44,743 nucleotides of DNA from contig JAFUCE010000053.1 in NCBI GenBank assembly GCA_017459805.1, positions 1-44,743 of the forward strand, given 5' to 3'. The notes under the pieces were generated by a model. That model had not been told where the DNA came from and made no database searches. It saw only the letters and a program-made list of their open reading frames with translations. Below, one piece after another: positions 15,594 through 23,441 of the stretch (positions are counted from its first letter, which is position 1; every line of letters begins with the position of its first letter). The translations under genes were made by a program, and so were the position numbers. This DNA comes from Eggerthellaceae bacterium. GTDB taxonomy: Bacteria; Actinomycetota; Coriobacteriia; Coriobacteriales; Eggerthellaceae.

Positions 15594-17699
15594 CTAAGCC
15601 GCAGCCGCTTCCGCGTCAGCGTCGCCCGCCACCGCATCCGCGATGGCCACATCGCCCACAGCGGCAGCGTCGCCGCCCACGCCAGCGTCAGTGGCGCCCG
15701 AGCCGACAACCGACGCCTCCATCTCGGTACCCGCCGCCGTACGGCCCGAAATCTCGGAGACCGTGCATGTGGGGTCGCTCTCGAAGTATTTCAGCTCGAT
15801 GGTGTCGCCCACGCTGAATCCGACGACCCCTATAAGTCCAGGCAGCGCGCAGTCGTAGATGTTCTCGTCGCCTTCGAGCATCAGGTAGAAGTGCGAATTG
15901 CCCTCGATAACCGCCGTCGCAATGGCTGCAATCTTGCCCTTCGCCGTCAAATCGCCCGTGTCACCACTCGTTGAAATGCCATTGGTAGTAAGTAGGGTCT
16001 TGTAGCTCTTCTGGCATTCGGCCACCGTGTCGCCCACCGCAACGTTTTGGTAGCGCTGGATGTCAATCATCGCAAATTTCTTCACCAAACCCGCAGCGTC
16101 TTTCAGGGCCATAAAGTACGTGGGCTGGCCATTAATGTTCAGCAGCAAGGGGAAGGTGGAAACGTAACGCAGGTTTTGTACCTGACCTTCGGCCGAACGC
16201 ATGGCAGACTCTTCGGTAGCGCCCGCAATGCTGTAGTAGTGCGCATCGCCCGTACGTTGGTTCACCAGTACGAAACCAACAATGGCGTTGTCGGCCGTAG
16301 CAGACGTGACGCCCGTATACATCCATACATCGTCATCCTTGGCAATGTAGTTGTAGCCCGCAAAGCCGCTGGTGCCAGGCGTGGTCTGTACCACACCGCT
16401 TTGGCCCAGCCAACTATTCAGCCAGCCATTGTGCAAGCTGCCAAACCAGTTGTACTGCGCAATAAGCAGCTCGGATGGATAGGCACGGTCCACCCATTGC
16501 GGCACGTCTTCAATGGCGTAGTCAAAAGTTTCGCCAGAGTTGGCATTCACCAGTACCACGCGCTTGATAGTTTCGCCGCCAAACAAACCAATAGTACGGG
16601 TCTGAACGGGGCAAATCCACCATGGCGTCCCGTCTTCGTCAATCTCGAAGCTCTTCTGCTCGAACATATAGAAGGGATAGCTCAGCTGCACGTGGCGGTC
16701 GATATTCCTAAAGAAGGGGTCGGACTCGGAATAGTAAATGGGCTGTTCCAGGCGCACGACGCGCGTGTCCTGGCTTGCCATGTCCACCAGCACGTAGGCT
16801 GGAATACCCGTGTCCATGTTGTAGAACCACTTGAAGAAGTCCGCATAATTCAGCGGGCTCACGCGCACGGGGCGCTGCTGATAGTTAATCTGGGAATACA
16901 AGGGAGAAATCTCGAACTGACTAACGTATTCTGGAATTTCGCCCAAGGTACGGTTGCCCAAAAGCAGCGCCGATTCGCCGTCGATGACAGGAATGGAGTT
17001 GTAGTCCACTTCCTGGATGTCGGTGGCGAAGTCGGTATTTTCTATGCGCAAGATATTGGAGTAGCGCTCCGCATTGCCCGGCCAGAAACTCCAACCAGCA
17101 ATGGCGCCGATAAAGCCCAGCAGCGCAATAGCGAGAGGGATATAGGACAGGTATTTGAAGGTCTTGGCCTTCTTGGGGCTTGCCTCGCGCTTGCCGCTGC
17201 CGGTTTCGTATGCCTTGCGCCGCCCAAACAGAATGAGGAAGATGGGCAAGAGGACAAAGATGATAACGAAGCTCCACAGGTCTTGCGAATGAATGTTGAT
17301 AGGCGGATGGAACCACCAGTACAAGAACAAGAGCACCACAACGGTGACGATAGCCAAAAAGATAAGTGCGCGCTTGCCCCATTCGGGAAGGCGATTCATG
17401 AAGAAGTCGGCAATACCACCAACGGCACCGCCGCCACCGCGCCCACCGCCAGAACCACCCGCTCCGCCGCTGCCGCCGCGCCCGCCACGGCGCTTGCCGC
17501 CGCCAATGACAGTCCATTCGTCAGGGTCGGAGCCAACGGTAGTAGAACCGCTCGCGCCACTGCCTGAGCCGCCAGAGCCGCCAAAGCCAGAGCCTTCAGC
17601 GCTTGCCGTTGGCCCACCCGCGCGTTCTTCATCTTCATCAAGCCCTGGGGGAACAAAACCCACGGCCTTGAAAAATTCTTCCATTTGTTTTCTATCCAT
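15594..17699 (-). CDS. Large membrane protein of unknown function with glycine-rich N-terminus
   Basis: The protein has 701 residues. Residues 1-25 are charged (MDRKQMEEFFKAVGF), and residues 26-95 are a low-complexity Gly/Ser/Arg tract. Three hydrophobic helices follow at about residues 107-130, 141-158 and 185-205. The remaining 500 residues look like an extracytoplasmic, beta-rich domain with Trp/Tyr-rich motifs (TPWWICPVQTRTIG, LVNANSGETFDYAIEDVPQWVDRAYP). An Ala/Gly/Asp-rich tail closes the protein. I do not recognise a family function. It lies about 45 bp downstream of acnA on the same strand. No catalytic motif was seen. Confidence 0.6.
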   Translation of the reverse strand: MDRKQMEEFFKAVGFVPPGLDEDEERAGGPTASAEGSGFGGSGGSGSGASGSTTVGSDPDEWTVIGGGKRRGGRGGSGGAGGSGGGRGGGGAVGGIADFFMNRLPEWGKRALIFLAIVTVVVLLFLYWWFHPPINIHSQDLWSFVIIFVLLPIFLILFGRRKAYETGSGKREASPKKAKTFKYLSYIPLAIALLGFIGAIAGWSFWPGNAERYSNILRIENTDFATDIQEVDYNSIPVIDGESALLLGNRTLGEIPEYVSQFEISPLYSQINYQQRPVRVSPLNYADFFKWFYNMDTGIPAYVLVDMASQDTRVVRLEQPIYYSESDPFFRNIDRHVQLSYPFYMFEQKSFEIDEDGTPWWICPVQTRTIGLFGGETIKRVVLVNANSGETFDYAIEDVPQWVDRAYPSELLIAQYNWFGSLHNGWLNSWLGQSGVVQTTPGTSGFAGYNYIAKDDDVWMYTGVTSATADNAIVGFVLVNQRTGDAHYYSIAGATEESAMRSAEGQVQNLRYVSTFPLLLNINGQPTYFMALKDAAGLVKKFAMIDIQRYQNVAVGDTVAECQKSYKTLLTTNGISTSGDTGDLTAKGKIAAIATAVIEGNSHFYLMLEGDENIYDCALPGLIGVVGFSVGDTIELKYFESDPTCTVSEISGRTAAGTEMEASVVGSGATDAGVGGDAAAVGDVAIADAVAGDADAEAAAA

Positions 17700-17745
17700 C
17701 TTATTCCGCCGTTCTACCGCTCCCGTACTAAAAACGCGAGCAATC

Positions 17746-20451
17746 TTACTTCTGAGCTAAACCTCGTAACACGTATTGCAGTATACCGCCGTTTTGGTAG
17801 TAGGCAGCTTCTGTTGGTGTATCGATACGAACGGTTACCAAAAAGTTAATCTGGCTACCGTCTACCCTTGTTGCCTGCACGTTTACCTGCTGAGGCCAGG
17901 GCCCTGCAAAGTTCGGCATGGCAATATCGAAACTTTCCGTTCCGTCGAGCCCTAGGCCTTGCGCGCTTTCGCCTTCCTGGAACTGCAGAGGCAGCACACC
18001 CATGCCAATAAGATTTGAGCGGTGGATGCGCTCGAAACTTTCCGCAAACGCAGCGCGCACGCCCAAAAGCATAGGTCCTTTTGCCGCCCAGTCGCGGCTG
18101 GAGCCAGAACCATACATCTTGCCCGCAAGCACGATGCTGGGTATCCCTTCGCGTTCATAGTGCTGTGCCGCTTCGAAAAGAAGTTTCACTTCCCCGTCAA
18201 GCGCATCGCGCGTCCAGCCACCCTTGCGGTCATCTGCCAACTTGTTTTCAAGTTTTACGTTGGCGAAGGTACCGCGCATCATGACCTCGTGGTTGCCACG
18301 GCGCGCGCCATAGGTATTAAAGTCGGCATCGGCCACGCCTCGTTCGCGCAAGTAAGCTGCGGCAGCAGAATCGGAAGCGATGGACCCCGCTGGCGAAATA
18401 TGGTCGGTTGTAATAAAGTCGCCCAGGTAGGCAAGTGCGCGCGCCCCTTGGATAGCCGCGGGACTGGAAGCAGTGGCAGGCATGCCATCGAAATACGGGG
18501 CGCGGCGCACATAGGTCGACGCGTCGTCCCAGGCAAAGATACTGCTAGCCTCGCGTCCTAAGGCTTCCCACGCTTCCCCGCCGTTGACAAGGTCTTTTGT
18601 CCCTTCCGCATAAAGGCTTTCGTCCACCACGGCTGCCAATACGGCGTCAATTTCGGCCTTGGTAGGCCAAACGTCATCCAGGAATACGTCGTCACCGTCT
18701 GGGCTTATGCCCACGGGCTCTTCTGCAAAGTCGTAGTCCATTGACCCTGCAAGCGCATAGGCAACCACGGCCGCGGGCGGCATGAGGTAGTTTTGCGCCA
18801 CATCGGGTGAAATACGTCCTTCAAAGTTGCGGTTGCCTGAAAGAACGGCGGCTAGTTCGATTTCCTTGGCCGCTTCGTGCATGGCAGAAGAAAGCGGACC
18901 CGAATTGCCAATACAGCTCATGCAACCAAAACCACAGGTGTAAAAGCCCAGTTGCTGCAAGCCCTCCAAAAGGCCGGCACGCCTAAGCAAGAGTTCAGTT
19001 GCGCGCGAGCCAGGGGCAAAAATGGTTTTCACCCAAGGCGCACAGCTCAAACCCGCTTCCGCCGCCTTTTTGGCCAAAAGGCCCGCCGCTACCATCATGG
19101 CAGGGTCCGTTGCGGTGGTACAGCTGGTAATAGCTGCAATCGCAATGGCGCCATCGGAAATAGTATGTTGCTGGCCATGCACCTGCACCGTGGTGTGCGC
19201 CGTTCCCACACCGCGTTGTGCGCAGATGTCGGCAAAACGCATGGGAGCAAACGCAAAGTCGAAGCGGTCGTGCGGCCGCGAAGGGCCAGCGATACTGCGG
19301 CGCACCGTGCCCAGGTCTAGATGAAGTACTTTTGAGTACGAACGCGTTCCCATACCGCTTTCTGCACCAGCACCAGCCCATAAGCCCTGCGCTTTCGCGT
19401 AGGCTTCAACCAGGGCAACCTGCTCCGCTGCACGGCCGGTGACCTGCAGATATTCCAAAGTGCGCTCATCCACAGGGAACAAGGTACAGGTACTGCCATA
19501 TTCGGGAGTCATATTCGAAATGCATGCACGCTGGGTAGCGCTCAGAGCACCGAGCCCGTCGCCAAAGCATTCCACGAAGCAGCCCACTACGCCTTCAGCG
19601 CGCAACATTTCCGCAAAGCTCAGTGCTACATCCATGGCGGAAACGCCTTCCGCCAAACCGCCCGTCAATTCCACGCCAATCACGCGCGGCACCAACATGG
19701 GAATGGGCTGACCAAGCGCCGCCGCCTCAGCTTCAATGCCTCCCACGCCCCAACCAAGCACGCCAATGCCGTTAACGGTTGGCGTATGGCTGTCGGTGCC
19801 CACAACGGTGTCGAAGTAAGCCAGAGGAGCCGCGCCAACAGGAGCGGACACGGAGTCGCTCGTAGCCGAAGAGTCAGCGCTATTTGTCTTAGAAGTAAAC
19901 ACCACCGGCGCGATTGCTTCAACATTCATCTGGTGACAAATGCCCTGGCCAGGGGGCACAATAGAGACCTTATCGAAGGACTGCTGCGACCACTTCAAGA
20001 AGTCGTAGCGTTCGCGGTTGCGCGTAAATTCAAGGCTCATGTTTTGTTCGAGCGCATCGTCTACGCCGGCCACGTCAGCAATAACCGAATGGTCGATGAC
20101 AAGATTGCAGGGTACGAGCGGATTAATACGTGCAGGGTCGCCGCCAAGGTCTGCGCAGGCCTCGCGCATCACCGCAAAGTCGACAAATACGGGCACGCCA
20201 GTAAAGTCCTGGAAAAGCACTCGGGCAGGCGCAAACTCGATTTCTTCACCTGCGACACCCGCCTGTGCGGCACTTACCAAACGTTGTGCCGCCACCTGGG
20301 CAGCTTCTGCGCTCGATGCATTACGCAACACGTTTTCCAAAACCACCCGCAAGGAATATGGGAGTAATTCCACCCCTTCTACCTGGTCAAGTGGATAAAA
20401 CGAATAGCTTTTGTCGTCTACCTGTAAAACGGCGCTTGTTACTTCTCCCAT
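17746..20451 (-). CDS. acnA: Aconitate hydratase
   Basis: The protein has 901 residues, the length of the AcnA/IRP type. It interconverts citrate and isocitrate with a [4Fe-4S] cluster. Cluster cysteines are visible in ITSCTTATDP (near residue 440) and GFGCMSCIGNSGPL (near 505 and 508). VVGTDSHTPTVNG, RRGNHEVMMRGTFANVKLEN and YGSGSSRDWAAKGP give the substrate and domain-4 motifs. Two departures stand out: the usual SCTNTSNP is SCTTATDP here, and a Ser/Ala-rich insertion of about 20 residues precedes DTVVGTDSHT. The ATG at 20451 has AAGGAAG upstream. No other TCA-cycle gene lies in the window, so the role is probably glutamate synthesis via 2-oxoglutarate (inference). Confidence 0.95.
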   Translation of the reverse strand: MGEVTSAVLQVDDKSYSFYPLDQVEGVELLPYSLRVVLENVLRNASSAEAAQVAAQRLVSAAQAGVAGEEIEFAPARVLFQDFTGVPVFVDFAVMREACADLGGDPARINPLVPCNLVIDHSVIADVAGVDDALEQNMSLEFTRNRERYDFLKWSQQSFDKVSIVPPGQGICHQMNVEAIAPVVFTSKTNSADSSATSDSVSAPVGAAPLAYFDTVVGTDSHTPTVNGIGVLGWGVGGIEAEAAALGQPIPMLVPRVIGVELTGGLAEGVSAMDVALSFAEMLRAEGVVGCFVECFGDGLGALSATQRACISNMTPEYGSTCTLFPVDERTLEYLQVTGRAAEQVALVEAYAKAQGLWAGAGAESGMGTRSYSKVLHLDLGTVRRSIAGPSRPHDRFDFAFAPMRFADICAQRGVGTAHTTVQVHGQQHTISDGAIAIAAITSCTTATDPAMMVAAGLLAKKAAEAGLSCAPWVKTIFAPGSRATELLLRRAGLLEGLQQLGFYTCGFGCMSCIGNSGPLSSAMHEAAKEIELAAVLSGNRNFEGRISPDVAQNYLMPPAAVVAYALAGSMDYDFAEEPVGISPDGDDVFLDDVWPTKAEIDAVLAAVVDESLYAEGTKDLVNGGEAWEALGREASSIFAWDDASTYVRRAPYFDGMPATASSPAAIQGARALAYLGDFITTDHISPAGSIASDSAAAAYLRERGVADADFNTYGARRGNHEVMMRGTFANVKLENKLADDRKGGWTRDALDGEVKLLFEAAQHYEREGIPSIVLAGKMYGSGSSRDWAAKGPMLLGVRAAFAESFERIHRSNLIGMGVLPLQFQEGESAQGLGLDGTESFDIAMPNFAGPWPQQVNVQATRVDGSQINFLVTVRIDTPTEAAYYQNGGILQYVLRGLAQK

Positions 20452-20507
20452 ATTTCTTCCTTACTCATATTGCTTTTCAGGGGCAAAATCCAGCGTACGC
20501 ACGTAAT

Positions 20508-20543
20508 AAAACGGCCCAAATCATGTAGGTGATGAGCCGTTTT
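20508..20543 (-). terminator. Terminator of the HEAT-repeat gene
   Basis: AAAACGGC (20508-20515) pairs with GCCGTTTT (20536-20543), with T-rich sequence on the leftward side. It separates the HEAT-repeat gene from acnA, so acnA must have its own promoter in 20452-20507, which I could not define. Confidence 0.55.
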
Positions 20544-20577
20544 GTCTTTTCACTCCGTCGCCAAAGGGGGCATCGAG

Positions 20578-21192
20578 CTACTTTGCTTTCTTGCGCGTAT
20601 TTTTCACGATTTGTTCGGCACGTTTTTGCAGTGCACCCTTTGCATTGGCTGCATCGAAGCTCATGCGGTTGCGCAATTCCTTCTTCACGTCTGCCGAAAG
20701 GGCACCTTCGGAAAAGCCGATAACTGCCACCAACATATCCTGGAATTCAAGATCACCGTGATAGCACTGGATGGCTTCGTCAATAAGTGGCCACACTTTG
20801 TCAGAACGGTTAGCCGTGGTAGCACCGAGGGCACACAGGAAACGCATGGCCGCCAAGCGCACCGGGCCGTTGTCTTCGTCGAACAGGGCCGCGTCGGCAC
20901 CGTCGATTGCCTTTTCGCAAGCTCGCGTATCAACCGCAACTAATTCAGTGAGCGCGTCTAGGCATTCCCAGCGCGTCTGAGCTTCGGGCCTGTTGAGTGC
21001 GTCAACCAGGGCTTCTGCAACTTCAGCCACGCGCTTCGGGTCTTGTTTCGCAGCCATGGCAAGCGCCGTCGCCGACATCTGACGATCGCGACGCGAAGGG
21101 CCAGACAGGTTGTCAGCCAACTTTGCCATATCCTTTTTGCGACGCAGCGCGCCTTCGCACAATTCTTCTACGGTCAGTTCTTTTTCAGCCAC
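20578..21192 (-). CDS. HEAT-repeat protein of unknown function
   Basis: The protein has 204 residues and is predicted all-helical, with HEAT/armadillo-like pairs (ATALAMAAKQDPKRVAEVAEAL, ETRW-type turns, PVRLAAMRFLCALG). It has a Lys-rich C-terminus (KNTRKKAK). Such scaffolds bind proteins or nucleic acids; no catalytic motif is present. The start is GTG at 21192 with AAGGAG seven bases upstream. It lies between acnA and the Rrf2 regulator with gaps on both sides, so it looks monocistronic. Confidence 0.75.
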   Translation of the reverse strand: MAEKELTVEELCEGALRRKKDMAKLADNLSGPSRRDRQMSATALAMAAKQDPKRVAEVAEALVDALNRPEAQTRWECLDALTELVAVDTRACEKAIDGADAALFDEDNGPVRLAAMRFLCALGATTANRSDKVWPLIDEAIQCYHGDLEFQDMLVAVIGFSEGALSADVKKELRNRMSFDAANAKGALQKRAEQIVKNTRKKAK

Positions 21193-21329
21193 TTTTACTC
21201 CTTGTATACGTATTTACGCCTGCTTTCGAAAAAGAGCGTATTTTTCCAGTTCAATTATACGTAAGAGGCAGTGTTTACCTGGGAAAAAGCCGCTAAGTAA
21301 ACAAGAAGTCCAAATATTAAAGGCAGGGT

Positions 21330-21743
21330 TTATTTCCACGCCTTCCCACTGGCAACATCGGCAATGCTTATATCTTCGAAGAAGCTGCGTGTCGTTTCAT
21401 AGTAGCGTTGCCACATGGGGAGTGTCTTGCACTGGGGGGCGCGGTCGCAAGCAGCCGCGTTTGGTGCCAGACAGGCAACAGGAGCTAAAGTTCCCTCAGC
21501 GGCTTCAAGCACCTCAAAAACGGAAAGATCTTCAGGTTTACATGAGAGCTGGTAGCCGCCACCTTTACCACTCGAACCCGTTACCATGCCCGCCTGGACA
21601 AGCAGCTTAATAACGTGCTGCAAATATTTTTCAGATATGCCCTGACGCTGCGCAATCTCCTTTAATGGCACAAAACCATTGTCTCCTTGTTCGACCAGGT
21701 CAACAAGGACGCGTACCGCATATCTGCCCTTTGTGGAAATCAT
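21330..21743 (-). CDS. Rrf2-family transcriptional regulator, probable Fe-S sensor of sulfur genes
   Basis: The protein has 137 residues. ATG at 21743 (MISTKGRYAVRVLVDL) is chosen because GGAAGGG lies at good spacing; the open frame extends 14 codons further. The winged helix contains EIAQRQGISEKYLQHVIKLLVQAGMV and the wing GKGGGYQLSC, typical of Rrf2 proteins (IscR, CymR, NsrR, RirA). Three cysteines follow in CLAPNAAACDRAPQC with spacing C-x7-C-x5-C, like RirA and unlike IscR or NsrR (x5, x5). They could hold an Fe-S cluster. It is divergent from metY-cysK, and an inverted repeat overlaps that promoter. It is therefore probably the local repressor of sulfur assimilation, responding to iron or cysteine status (inference). 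Confidence 0.8.
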   Translation of the reverse strand: MISTKGRYAVRVLVDLVEQGDNGFVPLKEIAQRQGISEKYLQHVIKLLVQAGMVTGSSGKGGGYQLSCKPEDLSVFEVLEAAEGTLAPVACLAPNAAACDRAPQCKTLPMWQRYYETTRSFFEDISIADVASGKAWK

Positions 21744-21801
21744 CCGACCCTTCCTTTTCGCATTATGTGAATTATAAGGGAGCATTCTTGTGTTTCACAA
21801 A

Positions 21802-21837
21802 ATACCTATTGACATACTAGTTTGGTAGGTATATCTT
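21802..21837 (+). promoter_or_regulatory. metY promoter with overlapping inverted repeat
   Basis: TTGACA (21809-21814) and TATCTT (21832-21837) are spaced 17 bp. ATACCTA (21802-21808) and TAGGTAT (21826-21832) form an inverted repeat spanning the whole promoter, a good position for repression, most likely by the divergent Rrf2 protein. Transcription would start near 21844. Confidence 0.65.
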
Positions 21838-21843
21838 TCAACA

Positions 21844-21876
21844 GCGGCTTGAAACAAGGTAGTGCTTTCAAGCCGC
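21844..21876 (+). promoter_or_regulatory. 5'-terminal hairpin of the metY leader
   Basis: GCGGCTTGAAA (21844-21854) pairs perfectly with TTTCAAGCCGC (21866-21876) across an 11-nt loop, exactly at the predicted 5' end of the transcript. No T-run follows, so it is probably a 5' stabilising stem or an unrecognised regulatory fold rather than a terminator. Confidence 0.55.
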
Positions 21877-21895
21877 ACAAAACAGATTGGAAGCA

Positions 21896-22000
21896 ATGAA
21901 CAGTAAAGCAAACAAAACCCTGATGTGCTGGTGTATGCGACTGCCCTTCTCCTGGGCATGTACCGGCGCACGTCTAGCTTACTTTGCTGCACTGCAATAA
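21896..22000 (+). CDS. Cys/Met leader peptide of the metY attenuator
   Basis: This is a 34-codon open frame: ATG at 21896, TAA at 21998-22000, with TTGGAAG as a weak ribosome site four bases upstream. It reads MNSKANKTLMCWCMRLP and continues FSWACTGARLAYFAALQ. The run Met-Cys-Trp-Cys-Met at residues 10-14, plus Cys22, gives three Cys and three Met codons in 34. These are the amino acids made by the genes downstream. The peptide overlaps the first two arms of the attenuator hairpins, so a ribosome stalled at Cys11-Cys13 would change the fold. It is probably a regulatory peptide rather than a functional product. Confidence 0.65.
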   Translation: MNSKANKTLMCWCMRLPFSWACTGARLAYFAALQ

Positions 22001-22052
22001 GCACAATCAAGAACAAGCGCTATGCCCAGGAGTCCCCATGCGGGACTTTTTT
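21942..22052 (+). terminator. Transcription attenuator upstream of metY
   Basis: Four segments can pair in two exclusive ways. Arm 1 TGCCC (21942-21946) pairs with GGGCA inside arm 2. Arm 2 CTCCTGGGCAT (21949-21959) is a perfect 11-bp complement of arm 3 ATGCCCAGGAG (22022-22032). Arm 3 runs into AGTCCC (22031-22036), which pairs with GGGACT (22042-22047) followed by six T, an intrinsic terminator. The 2:3 helix takes the base of the terminator stem and so acts as antiterminator. Arms 1 and 2 lie inside the leader peptide reading frame, just after its Cys codons. Confidence 0.65.
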
Positions 22053-22098
22053 ATGCCCGCAATTCTGTTTACACAAACTCAATTGAAAGGAAACTATC

Positions 22099-23382
22099 AT
22101 GCCAAACTATAAATTCGAAACGCTGCAACTTCATGTTGGACAAGAAACGCCCGACCCCGCCACCGACGCACGCGCGGTACCAATCTATCAGACCACTTCT
22201 TATGTGTTCCGCGACTGCGCGCATGCGGCCGCCCGCTTTGGTCTTGCCGACGCAGGCAATATTTACGGCCGCCTGACCAATTCCACGCAGGGCGTGCTTG
22301 AAGAGCGCCTGGCTGCCCTCGAAGGAGGTGTGGCAGCACTTGCGCTTTCCAGTGGCGCGGCAGCCATTACCTACACCATCCAGGCGCTTGCCCAAGCTGG
22401 CGAGCATATTGTGTCCCAGAAAAGCATCTACGGGGGCACCTACAACTTGCTAGCCCATACCCTGCCACTCTATGGGATAGAAACGAGCCTTGTGGACATT
22501 CACGACCTTGCCGAAGTTGAGGCCGCCATTGCCCCCAACACGAAAGCAATCTTTATTGAAAGCTTGGGCAACCCCAATAGCGACATTCCCAACATTACCG
22601 CCTTGGCTGACCTTGCTCACTCGCACGACATTCCGCTCGTTATAGACAGCACCTTTGCCACACCCTACCTGCTGCGCCCCATCGAACACGGCGCCGATAT
22701 CGTTATCCATTCCGCCACGAAATTCATTGGCGGGCACGGTACTACTCTTGGTGGCATCATCGTCGACTCTGGCAACTTCGACTGGAAGGCCGCGGGCAAA
22801 TACGCGCCCATTGCCGAAGCCAATCCTAGCTACCATGGCGTGTCTTTCGTCGACGCAGTAGGCCCAGCTGCCTTCGTCACCTATATCCGCGCCATTTTGT
22901 TGCGCGACACTGGTGCGTGCATTTCCCCCTTCAACGCTTTCTTGCTTTTGCAAGGGGTGGAAACGCTGTCCTTACGCCTTGAGCGCCACATCGAAAATAC
23001 GCTGAAGGTCGTTGAATACCTTAGTGCTCACCCCCAGGTGGAACGCGTGAATCACCCGTCTCTTGAAAGCCACCCTAACCACGACCTGTACCAAAAATAT
23101 TTCCCCAAGGGTGGAGGCTCTATTTTCACTTTTGAAATAGCAGGTGGACAGGAGCATGCCCACGCATTTATTGATGCACTTGAAATATTTAGCCTGCTCG
23201 CTAACGTGGCCGACGTTAAGAGCCTTGTCATCCACCCAGCTACAACCACGCATTCGCAGCTTTCTGCGGAAGAGTTAGCAGAGGCGAATATTAAGCCCAA
23301 CACCATCCGGCTTTCCATTGGCACAGAACATATTGACGACATACTGGCCGACCTCGAGAAAGGCTTTGCCGCAGCGCACTAA
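22099..23382 (+). CDS. metY: O-acetylhomoserine (thiol)-lyase / sulfhydrylase
   Basis: This is a 427-residue PLP enzyme of the Cys/Met metabolism family. It starts NYKFETLQLHVGQ, has PIYQTTSYVFRD and NIYGRLTNST, and carries the PLP lysine in HSATKFIGGHGTTLGG near residue 205. The length and the block after the lysine point to O-acetylhomoserine sulfhydrylase rather than cystathionine lyase. It makes homocysteine directly from sulfide and O-acetylhomoserine in the cytoplasm. The ATG follows GAAAGGA. It is the first gene after the attenuator and 59 bp upstream of cysK. Confidence 0.93.
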   Translation: MPNYKFETLQLHVGQETPDPATDARAVPIYQTTSYVFRDCAHAAARFGLADAGNIYGRLTNSTQGVLEERLAALEGGVAALALSSGAAAITYTIQALAQAGEHIVSQKSIYGGTYNLLAHTLPLYGIETSLVDIHDLAEVEAAIAPNTKAIFIESLGNPNSDIPNITALADLAHSHDIPLVIDSTFATPYLLRPIEHGADIVIHSATKFIGGHGTTLGGIIVDSGNFDWKAAGKYAPIAEANPSYHGVSFVDAVGPAAFVTYIRAILLRDTGACISPFNAFLLLQGVETLSLRLERHIENTLKVVEYLSAHPQVERVNHPSLESHPNHDLYQKYFPKGGGSIFTFEIAGGQEHAHAFIDALEIFSLLANVADVKSLVIHPATTTHSQLSAEELAEANIKPNTIRLSIGTEHIDDILADLEKGFAAAH

Positions 23383-23441
23383 GGTCTCGTGCGAGCGCAG
23401 TGCTAACTCTCTTATAATTTAGTTAACAAAGGAGGATAACT

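Noticed and set aside
16047-17567. A 506-codon rightward open frame opposite the large membrane protein
   Set aside because: No ribosome site and no recognisable domain; the opposite strand shows signal-like helices and coherent composition.
21844-22052. SAM-I, SAM-IV or T-box element in the metY leader
   Set aside because: None of the conserved SAM-riboswitch core motifs or the T-box TGGN antiterminator sequence was seen; a Cys/Met-rich peptide frame and simple competing hairpins explain the leader better.
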